Source: Apium graveolens (taxonomy: Eukaryota; Streptophyta; Magnoliopsida; Apiales; Apiaceae). From it: DNA of 64,000 nucleotides. Each line of letters starts with the position of its first letter. Position 1 is the stretch's first letter. The position numbers and the translations under genes were made by a program. The notes below the pieces were generated by a model. It saw only the letters and a list, made by a program, of their open reading frames with translations, was not told the DNA's origin and did not search any database. Where the stretch lies: positions 15,736,850-15,800,849 of the forward strand of contig NC_133652.1 in NCBI RefSeq assembly GCF_009905375.1, given 5' to 3'. Of the stretch, positions 23,917-36,245 are shown one piece after another.

Positions 23917-25352
23917 TTTTGTTGATATGAATAAAAAGAGAGTGAATTTGTGAGAAAATGAAAGATGTTTTGGCTGGAATGAATGGTCGGTTTAAATAGC
24001 CAATAGAATACCAAGGGACGCGAGGACTGGTTAAAAATTACAAGTAAAAATAATGACCCCTCGACTCCCTAGACTGATGTATAATAATAACAGTCAGTAA
24101 AAGATCTAAAGCCAGAGTTAATGGGCACGGGATATAATAATAATTACTGTGCACATGCAGTTTTTCAAGACACTACACGCTAACCACTAACCCATAATGA
24201 TTATGACTGTTTTATCTCACATTAACCAATATTCTGTAAAAATATTACCGTTCAGGTAATGACCAAAAATAAACCAAGTAAATAAATACTGCCACATCAG
24301 CATCATAACTTGATTATTATCAGGATTTAAAAGTCATCAGAATATGGCTCCTTTACTCGAAAAGTGAATGTTTATCCATGTAATTCTTCACACAAATATT
24401 GATATGGTTTCATCAGAACTTCAATCAGAACTTGTCCTCAGAATTTATGTAATCTGACACATAAATTGTTCATCTAAAACAATATTTATCACCACAGTAA
24501 TTTTCATCATTCATATGGAGTGCAAGTGTGTGCATTAAGCTAAATATCAGACAAAGAGTAAAGTCTGATTCACTTCAGTACATCTTAGAAATAAGGCATA
24601 ACTAAGAATTTTGCTCAAAATCTGTCATTATTCTGAAGTCTACTTTAGAATGAGTTCATGCATGAGTCCACCTCAACTGTTTTGTGCTCATTTTATGCAT
24701 CTTTTGAAATTCTATTTTACAGTGGCTTCTCAGTGTAAGTGAGTCACGACTTCTTATCAGAATTTATACTGTTATCAGAGTATTTTTCCAGTAATCATAG
24801 AGTGTGAAAAGTCACCAAGAAAATTTTATTTTGCTTTTCTATTGCATATTACTTAATACCAGCAATGCACTTGGGTCTTCCCTTCCACATTTTTACTCTA
24901 GATCTCAAATGAGTACCTGATATTTATTTCTTTTCTTTTCTTTTTCTTTTGATAAGTGAGGCTTATCAGCACTTAGTACATCCACCAGATTTACTAACAT
25001 CAAAACTTAACAGATAAGAAGCATTATTCTAGTTTATGACTTAGTAATAAGATAGACAAACTAAAATTAACTAAGCTCAATATCAGAATTTGCTTGTGTT
25101 AAAAGATTTCCACATAAACAATTACTTCAAACATGGGATCTTTAGGATATTAAAGACTACTAGGTCAGCATCTAGCACAGTTATCCTCATTGGATTGAAT
25201 AGTCACAGAAACATTCATATCACTATCAGAGTTTAGAAATACACATCAGACAACAATCAGCATTTAAGCAAATTTTAATTTAAGCACAAAATACACAAAG
25301 ATAGTAATATCTGTAAATACTGATCATAAAGTCTGATGTATCAGAACATAAA
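23917..25352 (-). other. SIRE-1 region between pol and the small ORF
   Basis: No long ORF. About 24440-25350 aligns closely with 46540-47460 of SIRE-2, with the best-kept block at 24650-24930. It may hold leader or splice signals for a downstream transcript; that is inference. Confidence 0.55.
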
Positions 25353-28300
25353 CTAAGCAGATTTAGAGAAAGAACCTGAAACCATTCCAAGTTCATTTAC
25401 CAATCTTGTAAAAGTAGCTTCACACAGTGGTTTTGTGAAGATATCTGCTAGTTGTTGATCTGTTTGAACAAAATACAATTCCACTGTACCTTCATCCACA
25501 TGTTCCCGTATGAAGTGGTACCTAATGCTGATGTGCTTTGTCATTGAGTGTTGAACTGGATTACCTGTCATAGCAATAGCACCTTGATTATGACAGTAAA
25601 TATGGATTTTAGAAAATTATAACCCATAATCCAGTAACTGATTCTTCATCCAAAGAATCTGTGCACAACAGCTTCCTACATCAATGTATTCTGCTTCTGC
25701 AGTTGATGTAGAAATTGACTTCTGTTTCTTGCTAAACCAAGAAACCAATCTACCTCCAAGAAATTGGCAGCTTCCACTTGTGCTTTTCCTGTCAATTTTG
25801 CATCCTGCAAAATCTGCATCTGAGTAACCTATTAGCTTAAAGTCTGATTCTCTAGGATACCACAATCCCAGATCAGATGTACCCTTAAGGTACTTGAAAA
25901 TTCTTTTCACAGCTGTTAAGTGAGGTTCTCTTGGATCTGCTTGAAATCTTGCACAAAGACAGGTAGCATACATGATACCAGGTCTACTTGCAGTTAGATA
26001 GAGTAGTGAACCAATCATACCTCTGTAATCAGTAATATGTACTGATTTATCAGTATCCTTATCCAACTTTGTTGCAGTGGCCATAGGAGTGGATGCATTT
26101 GAATAATCTTGCATTCCAAAATTCTTCAACAAATTTCTTGTGTACTTAGATTGACAAATAAAAGTTCCTTCTTCATTCTGCTTGAATTGAAGGCCCAAAA
26201 AATAGTTAAGTTCTCCCATCATACTCATTTGATATCTTGACTGCATCAGCTTGGCAAACTTCTTACAAAGTCTGTCATTTGTAGAACCAAAAATGATATC
26301 ATTAACATATATTTGCACCAAAAGTAAGTCCTTTCCATGGTTGAGGTAGAACAATGTTTTGTCAATAGTCCCTCTGTTAAATCCACTTTCCAGAATAAAC
26401 CGAGCTAAAGTCTCATACCATGCTCTTGGAGCTTGCTTAAGGCCATAAAGTGCTTTATCAAGCCTGTAGGCATGATTGGGAAATTTGGGATCTACAAAGC
26501 CTGGAGGTTGTTCAACATATACTTCCTCTTCCAATTCTCCATTAAGAAAAGCACTTTTCACATCCATTTGAAAGACTTTAAACTTCTTGTGAGCAGTATA
26601 AGCCAAAAATATCCTTATGGCTTCCAATCTAGCAACAGGTGCAAATGTTTCATCGTAATCAATTCCCTCCTGTTGAGAGTATCCTTTTGCAACCAACCTT
26701 TCTTTGTTCCTTGTAATTATGTCATCACTGTCAGTTTTATTTCTGAACACCCACTTTGTACCAACAACAGACCTGTTCTTTGATCTTGGCACTAGGGTCC
26801 AGACTTTATTTCTTTCAAATTCATTTAACTCTTCTTGCATTGCTTGCACTCAATCAACATCTTGAAGAGCTTCTTCCACTTTCTTTGGTTCAGTCTGAGT
26901 AAGAAAAGAATGATAGAGACATTCATTTGATGTAGTTGTTCCAGTTCTGACACCTGCATCAGGATTTCCAATAATTAAGTCAGGTGTATGTGCTTTAGTT
27001 CACTTCCTTGCAGATGGAAGGTTTTCTCTAGAACTGGATGCTTCCCCATGATCCATGTTATCTCCATCAACATTTTCTGATGCTCCCCCTGAAATTATGC
27101 TCTCTGAGTTGGATCCTTCAGAATTTGAGTTTCCAGAAATATCAGAACATGAGTTTCCAGAATTATCAGAACTTGGCCCATCAGAACTTGACGAATCAGA
27201 ACTTGAAGAGCCTGTTATAGATTCTGGTGCTTCTTGAAATATGGTTGGATCTTCAGTATGCTCCCCCTGCACATGTGCATCTTCCTTAGGCATAGTCACC
27301 ACAGTTTTAATGACATCAGAGTTTAATCCATCAGAGTTTGCAGTATTAGCATTTAGACTGTCAGGATTTACGGGATCAGAATTTAAAACTTCATTTTCGA
27401 ATCTAAGTTGATCATGATCATTGAAATCTTCAAGTCCAGTAATCTTCTTATCATCAAAAGAGACATTGATAGATTCCATGACAACCCTTGTTCTTAAATT
27501 GTAGACTCTGAAAGCTTTTACGGAAAGTGGATATCCAACAAAAATTCCTTCATCAGCTTTTAGATCAAATTTGGATAGCTGTTCGGGATGAGTCTTAAGA
27601 ACAAAACACTTGCATCCAAATACATGAAAATACTTCAGATTTGGCTTCTTTTTCTTCACCATCTCATATGGTGTGTTTCCATGCTTGTTGATAAATGTTG
27701 CATTCTGAGTAAAACAAGCAGTCTGCACAGCTTCAGCCCAAAGTAGGTTGGCAACTTTGCTTCATCAAGCATAATTTGTGCAGCTTCAATAAGAGTTCTA
27801 TTCTTTCTTTCAACAACTCCATTTTGCTGTGGAGTTCCAGGAGCAGAAAATTCCTGCTTTATTCCATGGTCTTTGCAGAACTCTTCCATGATCAAATTCT
27901 TGAACTCAGTGCCATTATCACTTCTTATGATCTTCACAGAATCTTTGACCAATTTATCCAGTTGCTTGACATGATCAATAAAGATAGATGTAGTTTCACT
28001 TTTTGTGTGCAAGAAATACACCCATGTGTATCTGGTGAACTCATCCACTATGACCGTAGCATATTTCTTCTTTGCAATAGACATGACATTCACTGGACCA
28101 AATAGATCAACATGTAGTAGGTGTAAGGCTCTAGAATTGATGATTCAATCTTGCTCTTGAATGAAAATTTTCTTTATTTTGCCTTCTGACATGAATCACA
28201 AAGGCCATCAGGAGCAAATACTGATTTTGAAGTCCTCTCACAAGATCTTTCTTGACTAGTTCTTTTACATTCTTAAAATTTAAATGAGAGAGTTTCTTGT

Positions 28301-28736
28301 GTCAATCCCAGCTTTCTTCAATTGATACTCTACTTAACAGACAGATTGCAGGACCATCAGTACTTGGTGAAAGCTTGGCTTCATAAATGTTACCATGCCT
28401 GTATCCTTTCAGAACAACTTTGTCTGTAGATTTGCTTACAACTCCACAGTGTTCTTCAAAGAAATCCACATGATAACCTCTATCACGGATTTGACTTACA
28501 CTTAGCAGATTATGTTTAAGTCCTGAGACCAGAGCTACTTTTTCAATGATGACATTCCCAAGATTGATATTGCCATATCCCGGAGTTTTTCCAATGTTGC
28601 CATCTCCATAAGAAACACCTGGGCCAGCTTTCTCCACAAAGTCTGATAGCAAAGCTTTATTTCCAGTCATATGTCCTGAACATCCACTGTCCAGAACTAG
28701 GATATTTTTTCTGTTGCCCTATAATCACAAAGACCA
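25353..28736 (-). pseudogene. SIRE-1 pol pseudogene (protease, integrase, RT, RNase H)
   Basis: Protease/pre-integrase region near 28302-28700 begins MTGNKALLSDFVEK and lies after stops at 28737, 28725 and 28719. Integrase: TAA at 28174-28176 after CDSCQKAK, then [24 protein letters not shown] and [13 protein letters not shown] (D, D and E present), with a frameshift near 27750. An acidic Ser-rich linker follows (27000-27400). RT (25617-26849): [24 protein letters not shown] and the active site [10 protein letters not shown], where copia enzymes have Y-V-D-D. RNase [20 protein letters not shown], then a stop near 25616; the end TFTRLVNELGMVSG reaches 25353. One active-site Asp of RT is therefore lost. 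Confidence 0.9.
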
Positions 28737-30741
28737 CTAATAATTAGTTTTAAGGACCCAGACTTTCTTGGATCCCTTGGCATTTTTAAGTTTGTTAACA
28801 TTTGCAGCAGATTTAGCGTCAGAGTTTATGTTAACAGTTTTCTTATCAGAATTTGCAATATCAGACTTTGCGTCAGAACTTACACTAGAAGGAATAATGC
28901 TAACTTTCTTTACAGAAGGTTTTATTTGATAATAATCATAGTACAAACTATGATATTCATTACAAGTATAAATGGAATGCCATAAACTACCACAATGAAA
29001 ACAAGGATTTTGTGGCTTATATCTAACAGACTGACTCTTAACTCCTGATTTTGAAGGTAAGGAGTTTATGTTCTTATTCTTCCTATAAAAAGAAGCCAGA
29101 TGATTAGAGTTTCCACAGTTATGACATGTTTTTCTAGGAGATTTAGGAACAGGCTTATAATTGTTACTTTTGTTCACACCTTCCTTTTCATTCCTATTTT
29201 TCCTAGGTGGCTTTACCTTATTTACATTCTTAACATCTCTCAGCTTATGTTTAAGCTGATTCTTCGTCATTAAGCCTATGTTAACTTCGGTTGGCTTATC
29301 CTGTTTAGGTTTGTCAGAAGTTAATTTCTCCTTAACTTTTGATTTCTCAATATCAGTCTTTGCAGTTACAAACTTAACAGGATTTACATTTGGTTTTTGT
29401 TTGACAAATATAGGCTCAGTTTCTACAGTTCCCTTATTGTTCTTATCATCTCCATAACCTAAGCCCTCTTTCCAGTTTCCACTACTAAGAATATCCTGAG
29501 TTTTTCTACCAGAGTTAGTCCAAGTCCTAATAATCTCTCTTTCCTTTTCTAACTCAGTATTTAGAGATTCATTCATTTTTAGCATTTCATCCCTAACATA
29601 AAAGGCATCATCTCTATCTTTCTGAGTTTGATGGAACATGACTAACTCTTTTTCTAAATAATCATTCCTCGTTTATAAGCAAGATTTTCAGAAGTTAATC
29701 TTTCACATGTTAAAGTTTGATCTTTATAACTAATGAACATGGTTTTAAGATATCTTCTCAACTCAGTAATATCATCAGTATGAAAGGCATAAGTAGTTTG
29801 AGGTACCTTTAAGTCAGCAGTATCAGAACTGCTATCAGTATTTGCCATCAAGGCATAGTTTTCCTCATCATCTTCTCATCAGGGTCCATCTCAGGTATAC
29901 TTGATGACTCAGTATCAGACTTTGTGATGAGAGCCTTGCCCTTGCCTTTCTTTGAGGCAGCAACTTTGGGACTTTCCTCCTCAGCCACAAAAGCAACTGT
30001 CCTTGACTTTCTTCCATTCCTCTTGCTTCTTTGTTCCATCTCAAGTTCATGAGTCTTGAGCATCCCATAAATTTCATCAAGAGTTGTTTCATCAAGATTA
30101 TAGTTATCTCTTATTATTGTGGCTTTCAAATCCCATCTTTCAGGAAGAGCTAACAGGAATTTAAGATTTGAATCTTCAATATCATACTCTTTGTCAACTA
30201 GTGACAAATCATTCAAGAGTTTGACAAATTTGTCATATAAATCAGTTAATGACTCATCAGGCTTTGAGTCAAAGTGTTCATACTCTTGAGTGAGTATAGT
30301 CTTCATGTTCTTCTTGATTGAATCAGTTCCCTGACACCTTGTTTCCAAAACATCCCATATCTCTTTTGCAGTCTTGCATTGAATTACCCTGTTTGACATG
30401 ACATTATCAATGGCACTATGCAGCAAGTGTCTTACATTTGCATCCTTTGCAATCGATGAGATATCTTCAGCAGTGTAATCACTTTTCTCCTTTGGTACAG
30501 ACTTTGTTGGCTGACCTGCAACTTCCATAGAGAGTTTGGTTGGCATATGTGGTCCTTCATTAATCCTGTCGAGATATTCTGGATCTGTAACTTCCAGAAA
30601 CATAACCATCTTCACTTTCCATATGGAATACTCAGAAGGTTTCAACATGGGAACTCTTATAGTCTCATATTGACTATGGGTTATGGTTTTTGGAGGTTCT
30701 TTAGTTTTGGTGGGCTTGGTTGGAGTTTCTTATTCAGACAT
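28737..30741 (-). pseudogene. SIRE-1 gag pseudogene
   Basis: Starts at 30741 but codon 4 is TAA (30730-30732). The copia-type Gag core (UBN2-like) is open from 30648: EYSIWKVKMVMFLEVTDPEY, HLLHSAIDNVMSNRV, AKEIWDVLETRCQGTDSIK and LALPERWDLKATI. Near 29865 about 290 bp present in SIRE-2 are missing, which removes the first CCHC knuckle and shifts the frame. Two further knuckle-like motifs remain near the C-terminus: CHNCGNSNHLASFY (last Cys changed to Tyr) and CFHCGSLWHSIYTC (complete). It ends WVLKTNY then TAG. Confidence 0.88.
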
Positions 30742-30783
30742 GATTGTTTATGGATCTTAAACTGTATGTGTGTTAACAGATCT

Positions 30784-30795
30784 GCTCTGATACCA
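30784..30795 (-). other. SIRE-1 primer binding site (tRNA-iMet)
   Basis: Minus strand reads TGGTATCAGAGC two bases inside the 5' LTR, an exact match to the initiator-Met tRNA 3' end complement used by copia elements. Confidence 0.92.
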
Positions 30796-30797
30796 CT

Positions 30798-31419
30798 TGT
30801 TAGGTCACACACACTGTAGAAGGGGGTTGAATACAGTGTTTACTACAATCAAATCGAATATAAGAACTCAAGTAACAGAAAACAGATTTTATTCAACACA
30901 ATAAACTTTGTTACAATATGGAACTGTCCTCTCTCAGTGATGAACAAATTATCACGAGAGCTGCTAGGGTTACAAAGAATAATAACTTCGATAATGATAA
31001 CACTTATAGTGTAAACCCTATGCATGTGTTTATATACTACACAGTTACAAGATAATTATCTAATTGATATGGAATATAATTTTGCTTCCTAAAATATATC
31101 AACTAGTTATCTTTTCTTCCAAGTATTCTATTCTTCATAGAATTCTTTCTTCATGCATATTTCTTTCTGTCTTAGTCTCGATCTTCTTTCATTTCAATCA
31201 GCCGTCTGCCTTATCTGAAAGTCATCTTAAGTCCTGATATTATCTCCTGATAAATATCTTCTGATAACTTAAGTTCTGATAACTTAAGTTCTGATATCTT
31301 AAGTTATGTCTTCAGTATAAGTGCTGATTTCCGGTTAAGTACTGATTTGTCCTATTAGGTAAGATCTGAAAATTAAACACAAATCATATTACACATGATA
31401 TGATCAAATATATCTAACA
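30798..31419 (-). repeat. SIRE-1 5' LTR
   Basis: TGTTAGGTCACACACACTG ... ATATCTAACA on the plus strand; drives transcription toward lower coordinates. Confidence 0.93.
31029..31036 (-). promoter_or_regulatory. SIRE-1 5' LTR candidate TATA box
   Basis: TATATAAA on the minus strand in the middle of the LTR, kept in all four SIRE LTRs of the window (for example 20124-20131 and 53446-53453). Confidence 0.55.
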
Positions 31420-31423
31420 AAAT

Positions 31424-33120
31424 ATTCGAAGCAAATCTAAAAATTTTGCTCAAAATAAGTAGGGGGATAAATGTTGGATCATGAATTTAAAAATACCGTA
31501 TATATCGTATATTTGATAAATATGTGGGTAAATCAAATAGGTAGAGAAAACGTTTTATGGTAAAAATCGATACGAACACAGACCGTGACTTGAGATATAC
31601 TGTATGGCGTAAGCTCAGCCACACAGCAATAATATATAATATTAATTCATTCTATCCGTCTCTAATCAGCCTTACACCCCTTTATCACCAATGATTGGCA
31701 CAAAGGAGACGAAAAATTACAACCTACTGTAGGCTTCCCATTTCTAGCCATATTTGGTAATACCAGATATGTCCCTATAGTCTCAGATTATTACAACCCC
31801 GCTGTCCAATAGCGATGGACTGATAAACGAGCAAAGGAAAAATAACAGCAAAGCAGGAAATAACATGTGCAGTGTAGTGATCAGCTGAGCTGCATTCATT
31901 CCTTATTATATATAGTATGCCTGCCTAGAGATTAGCCTAAAGCAATTTCTTGCCATTTTTGGTCAGTTCAATTCTTGCACCCTAAGATCTGGTGCTGGCA
32001 ATGTAAATTAACCCAGAACAGGTCGTACATTGTGTGCAGCGCCATAAGAACACATTCTTTTATTAAGTTCCGTTAGATGAGGCCAATAATGTCGTGAAAA
32101 ACTCTATATAGAACAATGTCCATCTTTCAACTGTCTTATATAATAGGACCCATAATGTCAATCATTAGGTGTTGAAGTTGGACCCTTAAGTGCTGCATGC
32201 AGACTCGTCATTATCTTGCATCCCATAGCAGTATGGAACAGAAAACGCATCCTTGTTGCATATAAAAGTCTAAAGCAAACAAATGGTTCGATATTTTTCC
32301 TGCAATTTTTGTTTCTGTTGATGGTATCCTGTAGAATATTAGCCCAGTACTCGGGCCTTGTATATAGTTTGCAGCAAATCTATGACAAGGTAAGCATGCA
32401 GTGAACTGTTCTACATATAGATGATTTACAGGTAAGGGATAATATTAATATCCACATTAATTTCTACTTCTAGTGATAAAGGACCCATTTTCTCATCCTG
32501 TCGTATTCCGGATCTTCTAGGCATTAAGAGTAGGAAACAGGAGTACTGCAGAATCGTTTATCGTCTTAACCCTTAGCTGCAGCTGACCAGCTTAGTATAT
32601 CTGTGTGTGCGCGCATCTATATTGGTGTTTTATATGTTGGTGTTTTACATGTATCTAATTGAAAAATTAAAGAAGTTGATGCATTTTTCATGTTCTTTTA
32701 CGGGAATTTGTTCCTGCATGCAATATCAGGCATCAGCTAGCTGCGAAGTCACTGAATTATCAACATCGCGGGTCATGGCGTACCTTTGACTTTCTTGTTT
32801 ACCCCGACCCCGTTAATTTTATTTTTGCTAAACTCAGTTTTGAAATTCTGATCAATCAATGACCAGGTCCCCCACTATGGGCGTATTTGGCAACAGCCTG
32901 GTAAGGCACTTATCTTTTATATTTTATAAGAACAAACTTATACTCATTATGTTCAAAGTTAACGACAGCGTCTCCAACCACATTAGGTAAAATATTTAGT
33001 TAAATCACCATCATCTAAAATTTTGTTAAACCTGTATATATATTTCAATGATAGTAACTATAAAAATTAGTTATATTCAAAAATATTATATTTTTCCTAT
33101 TTTTCAGGTTCTCATATACA
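31424..33120. other. Spacer without recognised gene
   Basis: No protein family, tRNA or clear microRNA precursor seen on either strand; the open frames (such as 32216-32404) are short and not family-like. Base composition is less AT-rich than the surroundings around 31560-32800, and a TATATATAG stretch near 31914 could be a promoter element of an unrecognised noncoding transcript. Confidence 0.4.
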
Positions 33121-33122
33121 TA

Positions 33123-34108
33123 CAGTAAAACCTCTATAAATTAATATAGTTGGGACCGGAGAATTCTATTAATTTAGAGAGGTATTAATTAATCGATAAA
33201 TTAATAATTATTAATTTATAGAGAATTTTCGGTAGCAAACAAAATTAACTTTTGATTAAATTTTTATTCACATAAATTTAAATAAAATGAATTGTACAAT
33301 TTATATTTTATACTTAATTCAATTAATTCAATGTATATGAATTTAGAAAGTCAATGTAATGTACAATATATTAGATTCAAAGTCCATGTAGTGTATAAGT
33401 TAAATTCATTGTATTTTACATAGAAAATATTCAATGTATATTAGGAAAATTCAAAGTACATGAATTAATTTAATTCATTGTATTTTACATAGAAAGTATT
33501 CAATGTATGTGTAGTCATAAAATATATTATATATACTGTATATACTAGATTGGGGGAAAAATTATACAAACAAAACAATGGCTTCTCATCTAAAAGGTGT
33601 CACAAAATCAACAATGACGGATGAAGCAAGAAAAGCATTATGTGAGTATAGAAGAGATTGCAAACACCATCCTTGAAAATAGTGTTGAAGATGATCTTGA
33701 AGACGATACAATACGGTTGGAGCCGGTTACACGTAAAGAAGCACTCAAGGCATCAAAAATGCTTAATAACTTTTTGATGCAACATGAAAGCACCACACCC
33801 GAGCTTTTGGATGCAATAAGGAAGATTAGGATGAGTTTCATGTTGATTTAAATTATATGAAAAAGCAAACTACAATTGAATCATATTTTACAAAGATGTA
33901 ATAGCTATATTTTTATGAATATAAGGGAATTATTAATTTATAGTTTTATTGGGACCATATTTTTATACAGGATTTTCAAAAAAAATATTATCTTATTATC
34001 TTATCGAAATTGATCATTTTTTGAACTAGCCCAAGTCGGGACCGGACAAAATTATTAATTTAGAGAGATTATTAATTAATCGAGTATTAATTTACAGAGG
34101 TTTTACTG
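33123..34108 (+). mobile_element. Pogo-like (Tc1/mariner) element, internally deleted
   Basis: Terminal inverted repeats CAGTAAAACCTCTATAAATT and its mirror ending GAGGTTTTACTG, flanked by TA target duplications (33121-33122 and 34109-34110). The inner part of the ends repeats TTAATTTA/GGGACCGGA on both sides. These ends match the plant pogo (Lemi1-like) pattern. It contains only the first and last parts of the transposase. Confidence 0.88.
33578..33851 (+). pseudogene. Deleted pogo-like transposase
   Basis: The N-terminal end (33578-33660) has MASHLKGVTKSTMTDEARKA and LCEYRR, the start of the pogo/CENP-B-type helix-turn-helix region. It passes directly into the C-terminal tail (33640-33851) with VSIEEIANTILE and TRKEALKASKMLNNFL...TTPELLDAIRKIR, typical of Tigger/pogo transposases. 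The whole DDE catalytic domain between them is missing and the two parts are in different frames. Confidence 0.78.
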
Positions 34109-34605
34109 TATTTAAATGAAAAATAAATTTATTTAATATTTAATCTAATAAAAGTGTAAATAAGATATAAATTTAATGAAAAAATGTTGAGTATAATTGC
34201 AACTTAATAAATATTAAAACTCAAAATATATAACACATTTAAATATGATAAAAATTATTAATATTTGTTATATATTATAAAATGTATAGTTCTATTAAAT
34301 TTTATGATATCGGATTTATTACTATTTTTATAAATATGTAATATATGCCAAAATAATTAATAAATTTGGTTAATAAGAAAATAATATTATTATACTTAAT
34401 ATTATATAAGCTAAAAATATTAAATATAAAATAAGAATTTTTATCAATATGTATTAAATATAATATAAATATAAGTACGTATGTATTTAAATATGATACA
34501 AATCAAGTGGGTGTGATTCAGATATTTTAGCTAATGACTACAGAATCAACAAATATAGAAGATATATGATAAATGATATCTATAATTATTTCTAACAGGT
34601 CTCGT
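34109..34605. other. AT-rich spacer
   Basis: Very AT-rich, no gene or element recognised. Confidence 0.6.
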
Positions 34606-34721
34606 CACCCAATAATTTCTAACTTTTTTAAATAAATATTTATGAATTTTCATGATATATGTATATTAGGGCGCCATAAATTGATTTCGACTAGGGCCCT
34701 CGAATCTAAGGGCCGACCCTG
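34606..34721. mobile_element. Short hAT-like remnant
   Basis: The right end reads GGGCCGACCCTG, the inverted CAGGGTCGGCCC end common in plant hAT elements. An exact 8 bp duplication GGTCTCGT flanks it (34598-34605 and 34722-34729). The left end does not show a matching inverted repeat, so it is probably truncated or decayed. Confidence 0.6.
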
Positions 34722-34796
34722 GGTCTCGTGATTGGAGAGACATAACTTTTACCTAATGTATATGAGGATGACACATAAACATTTTAGTTGTTGGGG

Positions 34797-34867
34797 TTGG
34801 AGTTGCTAGGCATTTGCTCATATGAGAACCACGGTTGGATTTGCTAGGCATTTACTCAAATGAGAAC
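34797..34867. repeat. Two-unit tandem duplication
   Basis: GTTGGAGTTGCTAGGCATTT...CTCATATGAGAAC is followed by the near copy GTTGGATTTGCTAGGCATTT...CTCAAATGAGAAC. Confidence 0.7.
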
Positions 34868-34869
34868 TT

Positions 34870-35050
34870 CTTAAAATGAGAACGGTGATAATCGGTAATT
34901 TTCATAGTCAAATTTGGTGATTTTATAAAATTTAAAATTTTTTATTTGCACAAAATCACTAATTCATCAAATTCGAAATTTCAATTTTTTAAAAAATCAC
35001 TGATTTTAATTACATAAATTACCGGTTCTCACGGTTCTCATTTTAATAAG
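34870..35050. mobile_element. MITE-like inverted-repeat element
   Basis: About 30 bp inverted ends: TTAAAATGAGAACGGTGA on the left, and CCGGTTCTCACGGTTCTCAT running into TTTAA on the right. No coding sequence; the target duplication is ambiguous (TTA/TAA), so the superfamily is not assigned. Confidence 0.55.
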
Positions 35051-35088
35051 TTATTATTGGACCGCAACACCCAAAAATAAACGATAAA

Positions 35089-35844
35089 TCTATACTATAT
35101 TATAATAACCGGAATGGAGTATAATTTGGTTTAATATCCCCTAATTTTGGTTCTTAGAAAAATAAATAAATAGTGTTATATATCCGCTAAACTACTTAAT
35201 TGTTAAACTACTATATATAGTCTACTTATCTCACTAAACCACGACTACATCTTATCTTATTATTAAAAAATAAATTAATAATTTTATATAACCTTTAAAC
35301 TACTAAATTCTTAAAATAATAGACTACTTATCCTATTGAACTACGATCACACACGTTATTCTATTATTTTTATTATAAATTTATAATTATTATATATTTA
35401 TATAATTTTTTTAATATTATAATATGACAAGATAAATAAATTTTTTAAATCTATTATACTTATTATAGGCCAACCTGGGGTTTCAAGCAATTTGGTAAAT
35501 TACATATTTACCCTCTATTGAATTAATAATGAAAAATATATATTTTTCATGAGAATTGAACCCATGACCTTAGCATTAGAAAAGAAATTTTCTTAAATCA
35601 TTTTTTACCAATGTACCGATATCATCACCTCTAGCAACATATCACCATAATTGTTAAACCGCCTGCCACACAACACTACAAAATGTATCACGAAACCAGA
35701 CTGAAAACACTAAAAATCTTTAATATGACCACATCAACACTAACAAAATGACATAAATAACTAAAATCTGAACGCAAATAAACAAAATCTGAAATACAAA
35801 TGACCACAATTTTCGAGATCTAAAATTTTGAGTTTAGAGGTATT
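35089..35844 (+). mobile_element. Helitron, 5' part
   Basis: Starts A/TCTATACTATATTATAATAA, the typical plant Helitron 5' end. No ORF; AT-rich. Interrupted by CACTA-2 at 35845 and, I infer, continued at 40287-40525 and 53842-54424. Confidence 0.5.
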
Positions 35845-35864
35845 CACTACACCATAAATGGCTT

Positions 35865-36245
35865 ATAGCAACACCAAGAAAATGTTACAATAAGCCCAAA
35901 AAAATGTTACCAAAGCCAGAAAAAGCTCTAAGGTAACATAAAAATTAAGTTACTTTTTTCGAGTTACCTTTGGCCCCTAAGGTAACATTACTTTTGCCCT
36001 GGTGTAACATTCACATTTGTGTTACAATAGCAGTCAAATGTAACATCAAACTATGTCTATAGTATCACACTATGTATGTTACTTTTACACTTAGAATTTG
36101 CAAAAAAAATGGACCCCACATGTGGGCCTACCTATGGGCCACAAAATCATTGTAACATTTTTTTCCCTACTGTAACAGTTTTATAATGATCTGTATTATA
36201 TTATACTAGTTTGTTTGTAACATTGAAGTACCAAATGTAACATAT
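35865..36245. repeat. CACTA-2 left subterminal repeats
   Basis: Repeated TGTTACA / GTAACAT motifs in both orientations, for example near 35884, 35913, 36005, 36025, 36143 and 36211. Confidence 0.75.

Larger units (their letters stand above)
19893..31419 (-). mobile_element. SIRE/Maximus-type Ty1/copia retrotransposon 1
   Basis: Minus-strand element with LTRs of 624 and 622 bp (TGTTAGGTCA...ATCTAACA), a tRNA-iMet primer site, polypurine tract, gag, pol in copia order (protease, integrase, RT, RNase H) and a further ORF region between pol and the 3' LTR. Target duplication is imperfect: AAAT is shared but the fifth base does not match. Many stops, frameshifts and deletions make it defective. 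It is a diverged sister of 40526-53836; their LTRs and coding parts align along almost the whole length, except for the N-terminal half of the extra ORF and part of gag missing here. Confidence 0.93.

Noticed and set aside
30784..30795. tRNA-Met gene fragment
   Set aside because: The 12 bp match is the primer binding site, placed two bases inside the SIRE LTR.
19888..31424. Perfect 5 bp target duplication of SIRE-1
   Set aside because: Flanks read AAAAT and AAATA; only four bases agree in register, so it is reported as imperfect.
31424..33120. Host gene, tRNA or microRNA locus in the spacer between SIRE-1 and the pogo element
   Set aside because: No coherent exons, tRNA fold or convincing precursor hairpin could be found by reading both strands.
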